A DNA stretch of 64,000 bases from an uncultured Psychromonas sp. (GTDB lineage: Bacteria; Pseudomonadota; Gammaproteobacteria; Enterobacterales; Psychromonadaceae), in the NCBI RefSeq assembly GCF_947489755.1, contig NZ_CANLFB010000007.1:62001-126000 (forward strand), read 5' to 3'. The position numbers were made by a program, and so were the translations under genes. This document shows, in pieces, positions 38,587-47,011 of the stretch; position 1 is the stretch's first letter, and each line of letters starts with the position of its first letter. Under the pieces are notes generated by a model. It did no database searches. It was not told the origin of the DNA and worked only from the letters and a program-made list of their open reading frames with translations.

Positions 38587-38663
38587 TGGTGGCCCTTCCC
38601 CGACTCGAACGGGGGACCTGACGATTATGAGTCGTATGCTCTAACCAACTGAGCTAAAGGGCC
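38587..38663 (-). tRNA. ileX: tRNA with CAU anticodon, most likely tRNA-Ile2 (lysidine-modified)
   Basis: A 77-base tRNA gene with encoded 3' CCA. It folds into the full cloverleaf: acceptor stem GGCCCTT/AAGGGCC, D-arm with GCTCAGTTGGTTAGAGC, anticodon loop CTCATAA on the CGA.../...TCG stem, and T-arm with GTTCGAG. CAU could mean Met. The acceptor GGCCC, A73 and the ACGACTCATAATCGT anticodon arm are closer to E. coli tRNA-Ile2 than to elongator tRNA-Met (GGCUACG start). Its place just downstream of rpoD also matches E. coli ileX. If so, C34 is changed to lysidine by TilS and the tRNA reads AUA. It has its own promoter and terminator. Confidence 0.85.
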
Positions 38664-38678
38664 TTAATTTGTGGGCTG

Positions 38679-38707
38679 ATTATATAAGCTACTCATTTAT
38701 CTGTCTA
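38679..38707 (-). promoter_or_regulatory. Sigma-70 promoter of the CAU tRNA gene
   Basis: On the minus strand, TAGACA (38702-38707) and TATAAT (38679-38684) are 17 bases apart. The -10 is perfect and is followed by a GC-rich CAGCCC discriminator, the hallmark of promoters under stringent control. The start point should be about 38671. Confidence 0.85.
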
Positions 38708-38781
38708 GTTTATTCAGTTTGATTGCTTATTTAATCAGCGCTCTATGCGTTATTATTATTTAAATAAATGAATGTACATAA

Positions 38782-38805
38782 AAAATCCTACCGAAGTAGG
38801 ATTTT
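38782..38805 (-). terminator. Rho-independent terminator of rpoD
   Basis: A 10-bp perfect stem AAAATCCTAC/GTAGGATTTT with a CGAA loop. Read on the minus strand it runs into TTTTTTATG. Confidence 0.88.
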
Positions 38806-38853
38806 AATGGTTATCGCAGTGACGATAACTTGTTTGTTACTTTATTTATTAAT

Positions 38854-40698
38854 CTATTCGTCTAAGAAGCTACGAAGTTGTTCGCTGCGACTTGGGTGAC
38901 GAAGTTTACGTAATGCTTTTGCTTCAATTTGACGAATACGTTCACGTGTTACATCAAACTGCTTGCCTACTTCTTCAAGTGTGTGGTCAGTATTCATATC
39001 GATACCAAAACGCATACGTAGTACTTTAGCTTCACGAGCCGTTAAGCCTTCTAATACATCATTCGTTGCATTTTTTAGGCTTTCGCTTGTTGCGCTATCT
39101 ACTGGCAATGCAATAGTTGTATCTTCAATGAAGTCACCTAAGTGTGAATCTTCATCATCACCAATCGGTGTTTCCATTGAAATTGGCTCTTTAGCTATTT
39201 TCAATACCTTACGAATTTTATCTTCAGGCATCATCATGCGTTCAGCTAATTCTTCAGGCTGTGGCTCACGCCCCATTTCTTGTAACATTTGACGAGAGAT
39301 ACGGTTAAGTTTATTAATCGTTTCAATCATGTGTACTGGGATACGAATCGTACGTGCTTGGTCAGCAATAGAACGAGTGATTGCTTGACGGATCCACCAT
39401 GTAGCATAAGTTGAGAATTTGTAACCACGACGGTATTCAAATTTATCAACGGCTTTCATTAGGCCGATATTACCTTCTTGGATTAAATCTAAGAACTGTA
39501 AACCACGGTTAGTGTATTTTTTAGCAATCGAGATAACTAGACGTAAGTTAGCTTCGACCATTTCTTTCTTAGCACGACGCGCTTTAGTTTCACCAATGCT
39601 CATTGCACGAGATATTTCTTTTAAGTTAGTAATACTGAGTGTGCTTTCCACTTCGATTGCTAACATTTTACGAATACAACGCTCTAAGTCTTCTTCAGAC
39701 TCTTTAATACCGGCAACGAAAGCTTCCTTACCAGCTAATAGTGTTTCTAACCATGCGCTGTTGGTTTCATTGCCTTTAAACATTTTAATAAAATCTGCTT
39801 TAGGCATTTTGCATTGCTCAACACAGATTTTTAGAATTAAACGTTCTTGAACACGTGCTGCATTCATATTACCGCGTATCAGTTTTACCATGCGGTCAAA
39901 CTGTTTAGGGATCAATTTAAATTGTTGGAAGTATTCAGCTTGGTCAGCTATCGCAGTTAATGTATCTGCATGTTTACGACCATTTTTAGTAATTGATTTT
40001 TCAACAATATTATTTAAACGACGTAGTTCAGCAAACTTCTCTGCTGCTTCTTCAGGACAAGGGCCTTTAGGACCTTCCTCCTCTTCTTCGTCATCATCTC
40101 CATCAGTATCGTCTTCTTCTAATTCTTTTTCTGATAATTCAGAACCGATATTAGTTGCGCTAACTGCTTGAGTCATATCATCATTTGGATCAATGAAGCC
40201 ACTGATTAAATCAGTTAATTTCATTTCTTCAGCTTCGTAGCTATCGTAGTTATCTAATAAGTTACGGATAGTTGCTGGATATTCAGAAACTGAATTTTGT
40301 ACTTCTTTGATGCCTTCTTCGATACGTTTAGCGATAACAATTTCGCCTTCACGTGTCAGTAGTTCTACTGTACCCATTTCACGCATGTACATACGTACTG
40401 GGTCAGTTGTACGACCAATTTCAGATTCTACAGTCGCTAGCACTTGTGCCGCGGCTTCTACTGCATCTTCATCAGGTTCGTCGTTATCTGTACCAGATAA
40501 TATAAGATCGTCTGCATCAGGAGCAGTTTCAACAACTCGGATACCCATGTCATTGATCATTTGAATGATATCTTCAATTTGCTCTGAATCCACGATATCT
40601 TGCGGAAGGTGGTCATTCACTTCTGCGAAGGTTAAGAAACCGTTCTCTTTACCTTTAATGATCAATTCTTTAAGTAGAGATTGAGGTGTTTGCGCCAT
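38854..40698 (-). CDS. rpoD: RNA polymerase primary sigma factor (sigma-70)
   Basis: A 614-residue RpoD, matching E. coli (613). Region 1.1 is at the amino end ([20 protein letters not shown]); a highly acidic segment (about 190-210, [13 protein letters not shown]) marks the non-conserved region; region 2 contains [24 protein letters not shown] and [15 protein letters not shown]; region 4.2 has [29 protein letters not shown] start at ATG 40698 since MAQTPQS aligns with E. coli MEQNPQS; an in-frame ATG at 40707 would add three residues. Last gene of the rpsU-yqeY-dnaG-rpoD operon; the ileX tRNA lies 190 bases downstream. Confidence 0.97.
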   Translation of the reverse strand: MAQTPQSLLKELIIKGKENGFLTFAEVNDHLPQDIVDSEQIEDIIQMINDMGIRVVETAPDADDLILSGTDNDEPDEDAVEAAAQVLATVESEIGRTTDPVRMYMREMGTVELLTREGEIVIAKRIEEGIKEVQNSVSEYPATIRNLLDNYDSYEAEEMKLTDLISGFIDPNDDMTQAVSATNIGSELSEKELEEDDTDGDDDEEEEEGPKGPCPEEAAEKFAELRRLNNIVEKSITKNGRKHADTLTAIADQAEYFQQFKLIPKQFDRMVKLIRGNMNAARVQERLILKICVEQCKMPKADFIKMFKGNETNSAWLETLLAGKEAFVAGIKESEEDLERCIRKMLAIEVESTLSITNLKEISRAMSIGETKARRAKKEMVEANLRLVISIAKKYTNRGLQFLDLIQEGNIGLMKAVDKFEYRRGYKFSTYATWWIRQAITRSIADQARTIRIPVHMIETINKLNRISRQMLQEMGREPQPEELAERMMMPEDKIRKVLKIAKEPISMETPIGDDEDSHLGDFIEDTTIALPVDSATSESLKNATNDVLEGLTAREAKVLRMRFGIDMNTDHTLEEVGKQFDVTRERIRQIEAKALRKLRHPSRSEQLRSFLDE

Positions 40699-40794
40699 AG
40701 GTACCATCCAAAAAGTAGTCGTAAAATGTGGTGTAAATGGGAAAAAATATAAGCGCTCGATTATACGCCTAAATTAAATTTTATGCTAATCCCA

Positions 40795-42543
40795 TTAATG
40801 TTGTTTTTGTTCTTTAAGAAGTTGAGCCAATTGCACTGTTTCTTCTGTTGTTAAAATATCACCCTGTCTTGATTTTTGTTTTAAAAATTCAATACGTTGG
40901 GTTAGATGTAACGATAAAAAATTATCTAATATATCAAAAAACACTTGCTCATATTTATCTTCTTGAACTTGATTTTTCCAAGTCGCTAGGGTGATTAACT
41001 GTTTTTCTTGCGGCTCACCGCGCCAATGTTCTAATAACTGTCCTGTAGATAGATGGGGTGTCACTCTGCATATTTCAAGTAGTGAATTTAAAAGAGTTAA
41101 ACCTGGTATCTGCATTTCTTGAAATTCTGGGATTTTTGCTAGTTGATAAGCCATCTGAGGCTTTTGTAATAATAATGATATCGCTAAACGCATTGGTGTT
41201 ATTTTTTGTGATGTTTGCTTTCGTTCAACTGTTGCAGCAGCAGGTAATAATTTTTTTAATCCTTCTTTTTCAATACCTAACAAGCTAATTAGGCGTGTTT
41301 CCATCATTTGTCTAAACACTGAATCAGGTAATTTAGTGAGTAATGGAATTGCTAGCTGTGCTAATTTTGATTTACTATCGGCACTGCGCATATCAACTTG
41401 CGATAATAAGTGCTGATATAAAAAATCAGATAAAGGCATGGCTTGATCAATCAGTTTTTCAAAAAATTCTTTGCCTTCTTTCTGTACTAAACTATCTGGA
41501 TCTTCACCGTCAGGTAAAAACATAAAGCGTAGTGTTCGACCATCTTGAATCGAGGGCAGGGCATTTTCAAGTGCACGCCACGCCGCTGTACGTCCTGCAC
41601 TATCACCATCGAAACAACAAACAACTTCACTGGTTTGTCTGAATAATAATTGAATATGATCGGGTGTAGTCGCTGTACCTAAAGATGCAACGGCGTAGTT
41701 AATATCAAACTGACCTAATGCAACGACATCCATATAACCTTCAACGACTAAGATACGTTGAACGTCTTTCTCGTATTGTTTGACTTGATATAAGCCATAA
41801 AGTTCTTTGCCTTTATGAAATATAGGTGTTTCAGGTGAGTTTAAATATTTTGGTGTTGTATCATCAAAAACACGCCCACCGAAACCAATCACTCGACCAC
41901 GTCGATCATGAATAGGGAACATTAAGCGATCACGAAAGCGATCGTAACTACCGCCACTCTCTTTACTGATCAACATACCTGCATCGACTAATTGCTGTTC
42001 AGTTTGTTTGTTGATCGCAAATTTTTTGCGTACTTCATCCCAACCATCAGGCGCATAACCAATTTGAAAATATTTGGCTGTTTTACCTGATAATCCTCGA
42101 TTCTTTAAATAATTGATTACTTTTTCGCTATTACTATGAGTGCGCAGTTGTTGCTGATAAAAGCGAGTGATGTCACCCATTAACTGATAAAGATCTTTTC
42201 TGTCAACATAAGTGGTTGGTGATTGTGTTTGTCCTGAATCTTCTCGAGGTATGTCAATGGATAACGATTCTGCTAGCACTTCAACGGCATCAACAAATTC
42301 AATGCCATCATATTCCATTAAAAAAGATAAAACGTTACCGCTTACTCCACAGTTAAAACAATGATAAAACTGTTGATCTGGACTTACTGAGAACGTTGAG
42401 TCGTTATTACCATTATGGAAAGGACAACGTGCACGGTAGCTTTTGCCTTTTTTCTTCAATTTAAGACGGCTATCAATTACATCAACGATATCAGTACGTG
42501 AGATTAGATCGTCAATGAAATTTTTAGGAATACGGCCGGCCAT
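40795..42543 (-). CDS. dnaG: DNA primase
   Basis: A 582-residue DnaG (E. coli 581). The N-terminal zinc domain has CPFHNGNNDSTFSV...FYHCFNCG (C-x2-H and C-x2-C ligands, about 40-64). The TOPRIM core shows VEGYMDVVALGQ (about 265-276) and CFDGDSAGRTAAWRALE (about 309-325). The C-terminal helicase-binding domain ends KQKQH. It makes RNA primers for replication in partnership with DnaB. An 87-base gap leads to rpoD; a terminator lies between it and yqeY. Start ATG 42543 follows CAGGA. Confidence 0.97.
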   Translation of the reverse strand: MAGRIPKNFIDDLISRTDIVDVIDSRLKLKKKGKSYRARCPFHNGNNDSTFSVSPDQQFYHCFNCGVSGNVLSFLMEYDGIEFVDAVEVLAESLSIDIPREDSGQTQSPTTYVDRKDLYQLMGDITRFYQQQLRTHSNSEKVINYLKNRGLSGKTAKYFQIGYAPDGWDEVRKKFAINKQTEQQLVDAGMLISKESGGSYDRFRDRLMFPIHDRRGRVIGFGGRVFDDTTPKYLNSPETPIFHKGKELYGLYQVKQYEKDVQRILVVEGYMDVVALGQFDINYAVASLGTATTPDHIQLLFRQTSEVVCCFDGDSAGRTAAWRALENALPSIQDGRTLRFMFLPDGEDPDSLVQKEGKEFFEKLIDQAMPLSDFLYQHLLSQVDMRSADSKSKLAQLAIPLLTKLPDSVFRQMMETRLISLLGIEKEGLKKLLPAAATVERKQTSQKITPMRLAISLLLQKPQMAYQLAKIPEFQEMQIPGLTLLNSLLEICRVTPHLSTGQLLEHWRGEPQEKQLITLATWKNQVQEDKYEQVFFDILDNFLSLHLTQRIEFLKQKSRQGDILTTEETVQLAQLLKEQKQH

Positions 42544-42754
42544 TTTGGAGTCCTGTAAAGAGAAAAGTCAGTAGTATACTCGTTACTATTATAACGATAC
42601 AAGATATCTAAACTGAATATATTATAGAGAGAAATTGACTGTGATTGGTTCAATCAATATTGGTCTTTATTTGAAACCGGTAATGCTAGGAACTAAGAAC
42701 CAATAAACCTTAAAGGCGTCAGTTGTTTACTTTAAAAGTTTATATATTAAAACA

Positions 42755-42790
42755 AAAAAGCCCCAGACTTAAACTAAGCTGGGGCTTTTT
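42755..42790 (-). terminator. Terminator between yqeY and dnaG
   Basis: A 12-bp perfect stem, AAAAAGCCCCAG with CTGGGGCTTTTT, plus a 12-base loop and U tract on both strands. In E. coli a similar terminator between rpsU and dnaG keeps DnaG low; this one lies 3' of yqeY and 211 bases before dnaG. Confidence 0.9.
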
Positions 42791-42813
42791 TAATCAGAGA
42801 CGAGAGTAAATGT

Positions 42814-43257
42814 CTACTTTAAGTTTGCTCTTACAAGCGAACTAACTTGAGCCATATCTGCTCTTCCCTGAATGTCTTTTTGGAGTAGCCCCATCACTTT
42901 ACCCATATCTTGCATGCCTTGTGCACCAGAAGATGCTATTGCTTGCTTAATAAGTGTTTCAACTTCTTCCGAAGTGAGTGCTTGAGGTAAAAACTCTTCT
43001 AAGATAGCAAGTTCTGTTTTTTCAATATCAGCAAGATCATGTCGTTCAGCTTTTTCAAACTGACTAATTGAATCCTTACGTTGTTTTACTGATTTAACTA
43101 ATACTGCTGTAACAGCGTCGTTATCCAGTTCAACTTGATCGTCAAGTTCAATTTGCTTCACAGCGGCTATTAACGAGCGGATAGTCAATAAGCGGACTTT
43201 ATCCTTTGCGCGCATTGCAAGCTTTTGCTCTTCTTGTAATCTTGTTTTTAAAGACAT
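42814..43257 (-). CDS. yqeY: YqeY/GatB-like domain protein
   Basis: A 147-residue YqeY protein, related to the C-terminal tRNA-binding domain of GatB. Recognisable are MSLKTRLQEEQKLAMRAKDKVRLLTIRSL, EKTELAILEEFLPQALTSEEVETLI and the C-terminal KVMGLLQKDIQGRADMAQVSSLVR. The molecular role is not settled in bacteria. It is placed between rpsU and dnaG as in Vibrio and Shewanella. The start ATG 43257 is 18 bases past the rpsU stop. Confidence 0.95.
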   Translation of the reverse strand: MSLKTRLQEEQKLAMRAKDKVRLLTIRSLIAAVKQIELDDQVELDNDAVTAVLVKSVKQRKDSISQFEKAERHDLADIEKTELAILEEFLPQALTSEEVETLIKQAIASSGAQGMQDMGKVMGLLQKDIQGRADMAQVSSLVRANLK

Positions 43258-43275
43258 CGAGAACCTTTAACTATT

Positions 43276-43491
43276 CTAGTATAGACGAACGCGACGAGCG
43301 TTATCACGAGAAAGTTTTTTCAAGTGACGTTTAACAGCTGCTGCTTTAGCACGTTTGCGAACTGTAGTAGGTTTTTCGAAGAATTCACGTTTACGTGTTT
43401 CTGCTAAGATACCTGCTTTTTCACAAGAACGTTTAAAACGACGTAGTGCTACGTCAAATGGTTCGTTTTCACGAAGTTTAATTACTGGCAT
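43276..43491 (-). CDS. rpsU: 30S ribosomal protein bS21
   Basis: A 71-residue bS21, the exact size of the E. coli protein. [21 protein letters not shown] is nearly identical to it, and the basic tail [23 protein letters not shown] is complete. ATG 43491 is chosen; a longer frame adds 15 residues that are not part of the family. First gene of the macromolecular synthesis operon; bS21 takes part in mRNA selection at initiation. Confidence 0.98.
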   Translation of the reverse strand: MPVIKLRENEPFDVALRRFKRSCEKAGILAETRKREFFEKPTTVRKRAKAAAVKRHLKKLSRDNARRVRLY

Positions 43492-43551
43492 ATGCCTATT
43501 ACCTTTATGGTTACGGTCGTAAATTGACCAGTGCATTTAAATTGGTGCGAG

Positions 43552-43581
43552 ATTTTAATCCTATTTGGGGGATAATGTAAA
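43552..43581 (-). promoter_or_regulatory. Promoter of the rpsU operon
   Basis: On the minus strand TTTACA (43576-43581) and TAAAAT (43552-43557) stand 18 bases apart, 60 bases before the rpsU start. Both hexamers are close to consensus. Confidence 0.7.
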
Positions 43582-43783
43582 GAAATTCCGCATTAATTTT
43601 AATTTAAAAAGTATAAAGATCCTAATGATCTTCAGATCTGCATTTTATAATGAAGATCGTTAAAAAAAGCAATCTTTACTGTGCTTTTCCGCTAGAATGC
43701 GTTTAATTTTTTATTTAGTTCTTTATTTTATTTAGTTAATTTCGCTTTATTAATTAAATATTACAGTTATGAGGTTGTTTATT

Positions 43784-44809
43784 ATGCGAATTTTGGGCAT
43801 TGAAACATCATGCGATGAAACGGGTATTGCCGTTTATGATGATCAACAAGGTTTATTGTCTCACCAATTATATAGTCAAGTTAAGTTACATGCTGATTAT
43901 GGTGGTGTGGTGCCTGAATTAGCATCACGAGATCATGTTCGTAAAACAATTCCACTTATTAAAGAAGCGCTTGAGCTTGCTAATTGTACTAAAGATGACA
44001 TTGATGCGATTGCTTATACTGCTGGGCCTGGTTTAGTGGGAGCTTTGTTAGTGGGGTCTTGTATTGGGCGTAGTTTAGCGTTTGCATGGGATAAACCTGC
44101 CATCGCAGTGCACCACATGGAAGGTCACTTACTCGCACCTATGTTAGAAGACAATAAACCAGACTTTCCGTTTGTTGCATTATTAGTATCAGGTGGACAT
44201 ACCTTATTAGTTCAAGTTGATGATATCGGTGAATATACTTTATTAGGTGAAAGTATTGATGATGCTGCTGGCGAAGCGTTTGATAAAACGGCTAAGTTAT
44301 TAGGATTGGATTACCCTGGTGGCCCGCGTTTAGCCAAAATGGCTGAACAAGGCGTTGCTGGTCGCTTTAAGTTTCCACGTCCGATGACGGATAGACCGGG
44401 TTTAGACTTTAGTTTTAGTGGTTTAAAAACATCTGCTGCCGTTACCATTGCGCGTGAAGGTAAAGATGATCAAACACAAGCTGATATTGCTTATGCTTTT
44501 CAAGAAGCAGTGATTGATACGATTGCAATAAAATGTAAGCGTGCTTTAAAACAAACTGGCTTAAAACGTTTAGTGGTTGCTGGCGGTGTAAGTGCTAATA
44601 CGGCTTTACGTGAACAACTTGCTGTTACGATGAAAAAGTTAGGTGGTGAAGTGTTTTATCCTCGCAGTGAATTTTGTACCGATAATGGTGCAATGATTGC
44701 TTATGCGGGTATGCAACGTCTTAAAGCAGGGCATACTCAAGGGTTAGAAATAAAAGCTAAACCACGTTGGCCTTTACAAGATTTAGAAAGTGTTAACGCT
44801 TCGTTGTAA
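43784..44809 (+). CDS. tsaD: tRNA N6-adenosine threonylcarbamoyltransferase
   Basis: A 341-residue TsaD (Gcp/Kae1), which with TsaB and TsaE makes t6A37 on tRNAs reading ANN codons. [19 protein letters not shown] opens the ASKHA ATPase fold. The metal-binding histidines lie in [10 protein letters not shown] (near residues 110-115). [13 protein letters not shown] and [15 protein letters not shown] follow. ATG 43784 is used because GAGG is 9 bases upstream and the family starts there; an upstream in-frame ATG (43769) adds five residues. It diverges from rpsU as in many gammaproteobacteria. tsaE lies 1.7 kb downstream. Confidence 0.97.
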   Translation: MRILGIETSCDETGIAVYDDQQGLLSHQLYSQVKLHADYGGVVPELASRDHVRKTIPLIKEALELANCTKDDIDAIAYTAGPGLVGALLVGSCIGRSLAFAWDKPAIAVHHMEGHLLAPMLEDNKPDFPFVALLVSGGHTLLVQVDDIGEYTLLGESIDDAAGEAFDKTAKLLGLDYPGGPRLAKMAEQGVAGRFKFPRPMTDRPGLDFSFSGLKTSAAVTIAREGKDDQTQADIAYAFQEAVIDTIAIKCKRALKQTGLKRLVVAGGVSANTALREQLAVTMKKLGGEVFYPRSEFCTDNGAMIAYAGMQRLKAGHTQGLEIKAKPRWPLQDLESVNASL

Positions 44810-44816
44810 ATAGTCG

Positions 44817-44852
44817 TATCTTAGCTAGTTAACTGATTTACTAGCTAAGATA
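44817..44852 (+). terminator. Hairpin downstream of tsaD
   Basis: A 13-bp perfect stem, TATCTTAGCTAGT with ACTAGCTAAGATA, and 10-base loop, starting 8 bases past the stop. No U tract, only CTGTTT. Confidence 0.6.
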
Positions 44853-44897
44853 CTGTTTGGGACCGTAACAACTGAAAGCTTCAAACACTAAGCTTAG

Positions 44898-44945
44898 CCA
44901 TCAATCTAACTAACCATCAATCAAATTAACCATTAATCAAACTCA
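44898..44945. repeat. 16-bp tandem repeat, three units
   Basis: CCATCAATCTAACTAA, CCATCAATCAAATTAA and CCATTAATCAAACTCA follow one another without gaps between tsaD and queG. Units 1 and 2 differ at two bases; unit 3 is more degenerate. Confidence 0.8.
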
Positions 44946-45024
44946 AACTATATATTCTTAAATCATTTTAAAGTGGGTCTCTAAACTCAATCTATAAACT
45001 GCACTTCAAAATTAATTCTCTAAA

Positions 45025-46215
45025 TTAAGCATCTCTTGGTAAGCCTTTTTTAACGGCATTAATTAAACGATTATTTAATCTATCTATATTCATGGGTAAT
45101 TTTTGTTGTTGCTCGGAGAGTGCCCATTCAATGTGCTCATTAACCAATTCATCATCACTTGTTGACAGTTTATTTTGTAAAGTTGTTATTGTATCGATAC
45201 TGCTTGGTGCATTGCCTAAGGCTATTGCAATATTTCTTAACCAACGTTGATGTCCAATTCTTCGAATAGGCGATCCTTCAGTATTCTTTAAAAAAGTCTC
45301 TTCGGACCAGCCGAATAAGCTCACTAAGGATTGGTTTTGCAAAAAATCTTTTGCTTGGTAATCTGATTCTTCAGTGGTTTCTGCAAAACGATTCCAAGGG
45401 CAAATTAATTGGCAATCATCGCAACCATAAATACGATTACCAATGGCTTTACGAAACTCATTAGGAATCGCCCCCTGTAATTCGATCGTAAGGTATGAAA
45501 TACAACGTCTGCCATCCACAACATAAGGCGCGACAATAGCTTGAGTTGGACAGATCTTGATGCACGCAACACATTGCCCACATTGGTTAGCTTGTGGTTT
45601 ATCGACAGGTAATGCTAAATCAACTAATAATTCACCAATAAAAAACCAAGAACCAGAGTCTTTATCAAGTAATAATGAATGTTTCCCAACCCAGCCTAAT
45701 CCTGCTTTTTCAGCTAATGGTCGCTCTAATACGGGGGCGCTATCAACAAAAGGACGAAAACCTAATGCTTTTACTTCACCTTGAATTTTATCGCCTAATT
45801 GTTTTAGCTTTTTACGCAGTACTTTATGGTAGTCGCGGCCCAGCGCGTAACGACTAATATAAGCGAGATCTTTATCTTCTAGGTTTGAAGCAAATTGTGC
45901 ATCATCGGGTAAATAATCCATACGGGCAGAAATAACACGCACGGTTCCCGGCAATAGTTCTTCAGGACGAGCACGTTTCATTCCGTGCTTTGCCATGTAA
46001 TCCATTTCGCCGTGGTAATCGTTATCTAACCATTTTTGTAAATTAGCTTCTTGATCCTTAAGGTCAATATCAGTAATGCCCACTTTTTGAAAACCTAACG
46101 CTTTTCCCCAATTTTTTATATTATCAGCAAGCTCTGAAAGCTCTGTTTCAGATAAAGTGACTTGAGATGTTGAGTCGGTTGGCGGTGTATTTTCAATGTG
46201 TTGATTATTTTTCAT
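45025..46215 (-). CDS. queG: Epoxyqueuosine reductase
   Basis: A 396-residue QueG, the cobalamin and iron-sulfur enzyme that makes the last step of queuosine in tRNA. Both 4Fe-4S motifs are present: CGQCVACIKICPTQAI and CDDCQLICPWN. PLAEKAGLGWVGKHSLLL is the substrate region. The C-terminal HEAT-like end (NEHIEWAL...) is kept. Compared with E. coli, about 25 extra Thr/Ser/Asn/Glu-rich residues open the protein; a GTG at 46236 would add seven more. It is divergent from tsaE, with nnr missing between. Confidence 0.94.
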   Translation of the reverse strand: MKNNQHIENTPPTDSTSQVTLSETELSELADNIKNWGKALGFQKVGITDIDLKDQEANLQKWLDNDYHGEMDYMAKHGMKRARPEELLPGTVRVISARMDYLPDDAQFASNLEDKDLAYISRYALGRDYHKVLRKKLKQLGDKIQGEVKALGFRPFVDSAPVLERPLAEKAGLGWVGKHSLLLDKDSGSWFFIGELLVDLALPVDKPQANQCGQCVACIKICPTQAIVAPYVVDGRRCISYLTIELQGAIPNEFRKAIGNRIYGCDDCQLICPWNRFAETTEESDYQAKDFLQNQSLVSLFGWSEETFLKNTEGSPIRRIGHQRWLRNIAIALGNAPSSIDTITTLQNKLSTSDDELVNEHIEWALSEQQQKLPMNIDRLNNRLINAVKKGLPRDA

Positions 46216-46236
46216 TGTTTGCTTTAAGTTATTCAC

Positions 46237-46552
46237 TTTAAATTAAAAAAGGGGGCACGATATCGAAGCACTATTTATAAGCGTCAGTTTATCATACTCG
46301 TTATATTATTTGAGCCACTAAAAGTACTGTTTTTTAACGGGGGACTTAGTTTATGATAGCGCTGTTTTAAAGCGAACTTAGCGAAGGGTAGTGAGGTCTA
46401 TATGCTTTCTGATACTATTGAAAATAATAGTTTAATGCTGTTTATTTATTGATATGGTTATTTTGCAAGATATGATGGCTACTTAACACTGTATTATCAA
46501 ATGGCACTATTTACCTAAATCGGTTACTTATATTGGAAGTTAATAAAACGCA
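46237..46552. other. Divergent spacer of queG and tsaE
   Basis: A 316-base spacer that takes the place of the nnr gene found here in E. coli. It must carry both promoters. No residual nnr coding sequence can be read in any frame. Confidence 0.5.
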
Positions 46553-47011
46553 ATGTCGAATATATTAAAAGAAAAATTAGAAGATGCAGAACAAACTGTT
46601 TTGTTTGGTCAACGTTTAAGTAAAGCCTGCGAGCTTGCGACTTGTATTTATTTACACGGCGATTTAGGCGCTGGGAAAACCACTTTAACGCGAGGATTCA
46701 TTCAAGGTCTAGGGCACGTTGGTAATGTAAAAAGCCCTACTTATACTTTAGTTGAACCTTATGAACTAGCTGACTGGCAAGTATATCATTTTGATTTATA
46801 TCGCTTATCAGATCCTGAAGAGTTAGAATTTATGGGGATCCGCGATTACTTTGGTGAAACAAGTCATTCTTTAGTTGAATGGCCTGAACGTGGTGTTGGG
46901 TTCTTGCCTAACCCTGATATCGATTTAACGCTTGCTTATGTTGGCGAACAACGAGAAATAACCTTACAAGCAAATACCGAAAATGGTTTAAGAGTATTAA
47001 ATAACTTATGA
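46553..47011 (+). CDS. tsaE: tRNA threonylcarbamoyladenosine biosynthesis ATPase TsaE
   Basis: A 152-residue TsaE (YjeE). The P-loop is [13 protein letters not shown] (about 37-49). [11 protein letters not shown] and the [17 protein letters not shown] motif (Walker-B region) are typical. It powers the TsaB-TsaD complex in t6A formation. The stop overlaps the start of amiB by four bases (ATGA), so it is co-translated. First gene of the tsaE-amiB-mutL-miaA-hfq-hflX-hflK-hflC run. Confidence 0.96.
   Translation: MSNILKEKLEDAEQTVLFGQRLSKACELATCIYLHGDLGAGKTTLTRGFIQGLGHVGNVKSPTYTLVEPYELADWQVYHFDLYRLSDPEELEFMGIRDYFGETSHSLVEWPERGVGFLPNPDIDLTLAYVGEQREITLQANTENGLRVLNNL

Noticed and set aside
43669-43698. 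tsaD promoter with TAGAAT at 43693-43698
   Set aside because: The -10 is good but the hexamer 17 bases upstream (CAATCT) is poor, so I did not list it.
44898-44945. Possible CRISPR-like array
   Set aside because: Units are contiguous 16-mers with no spacers and no cas genes are present.
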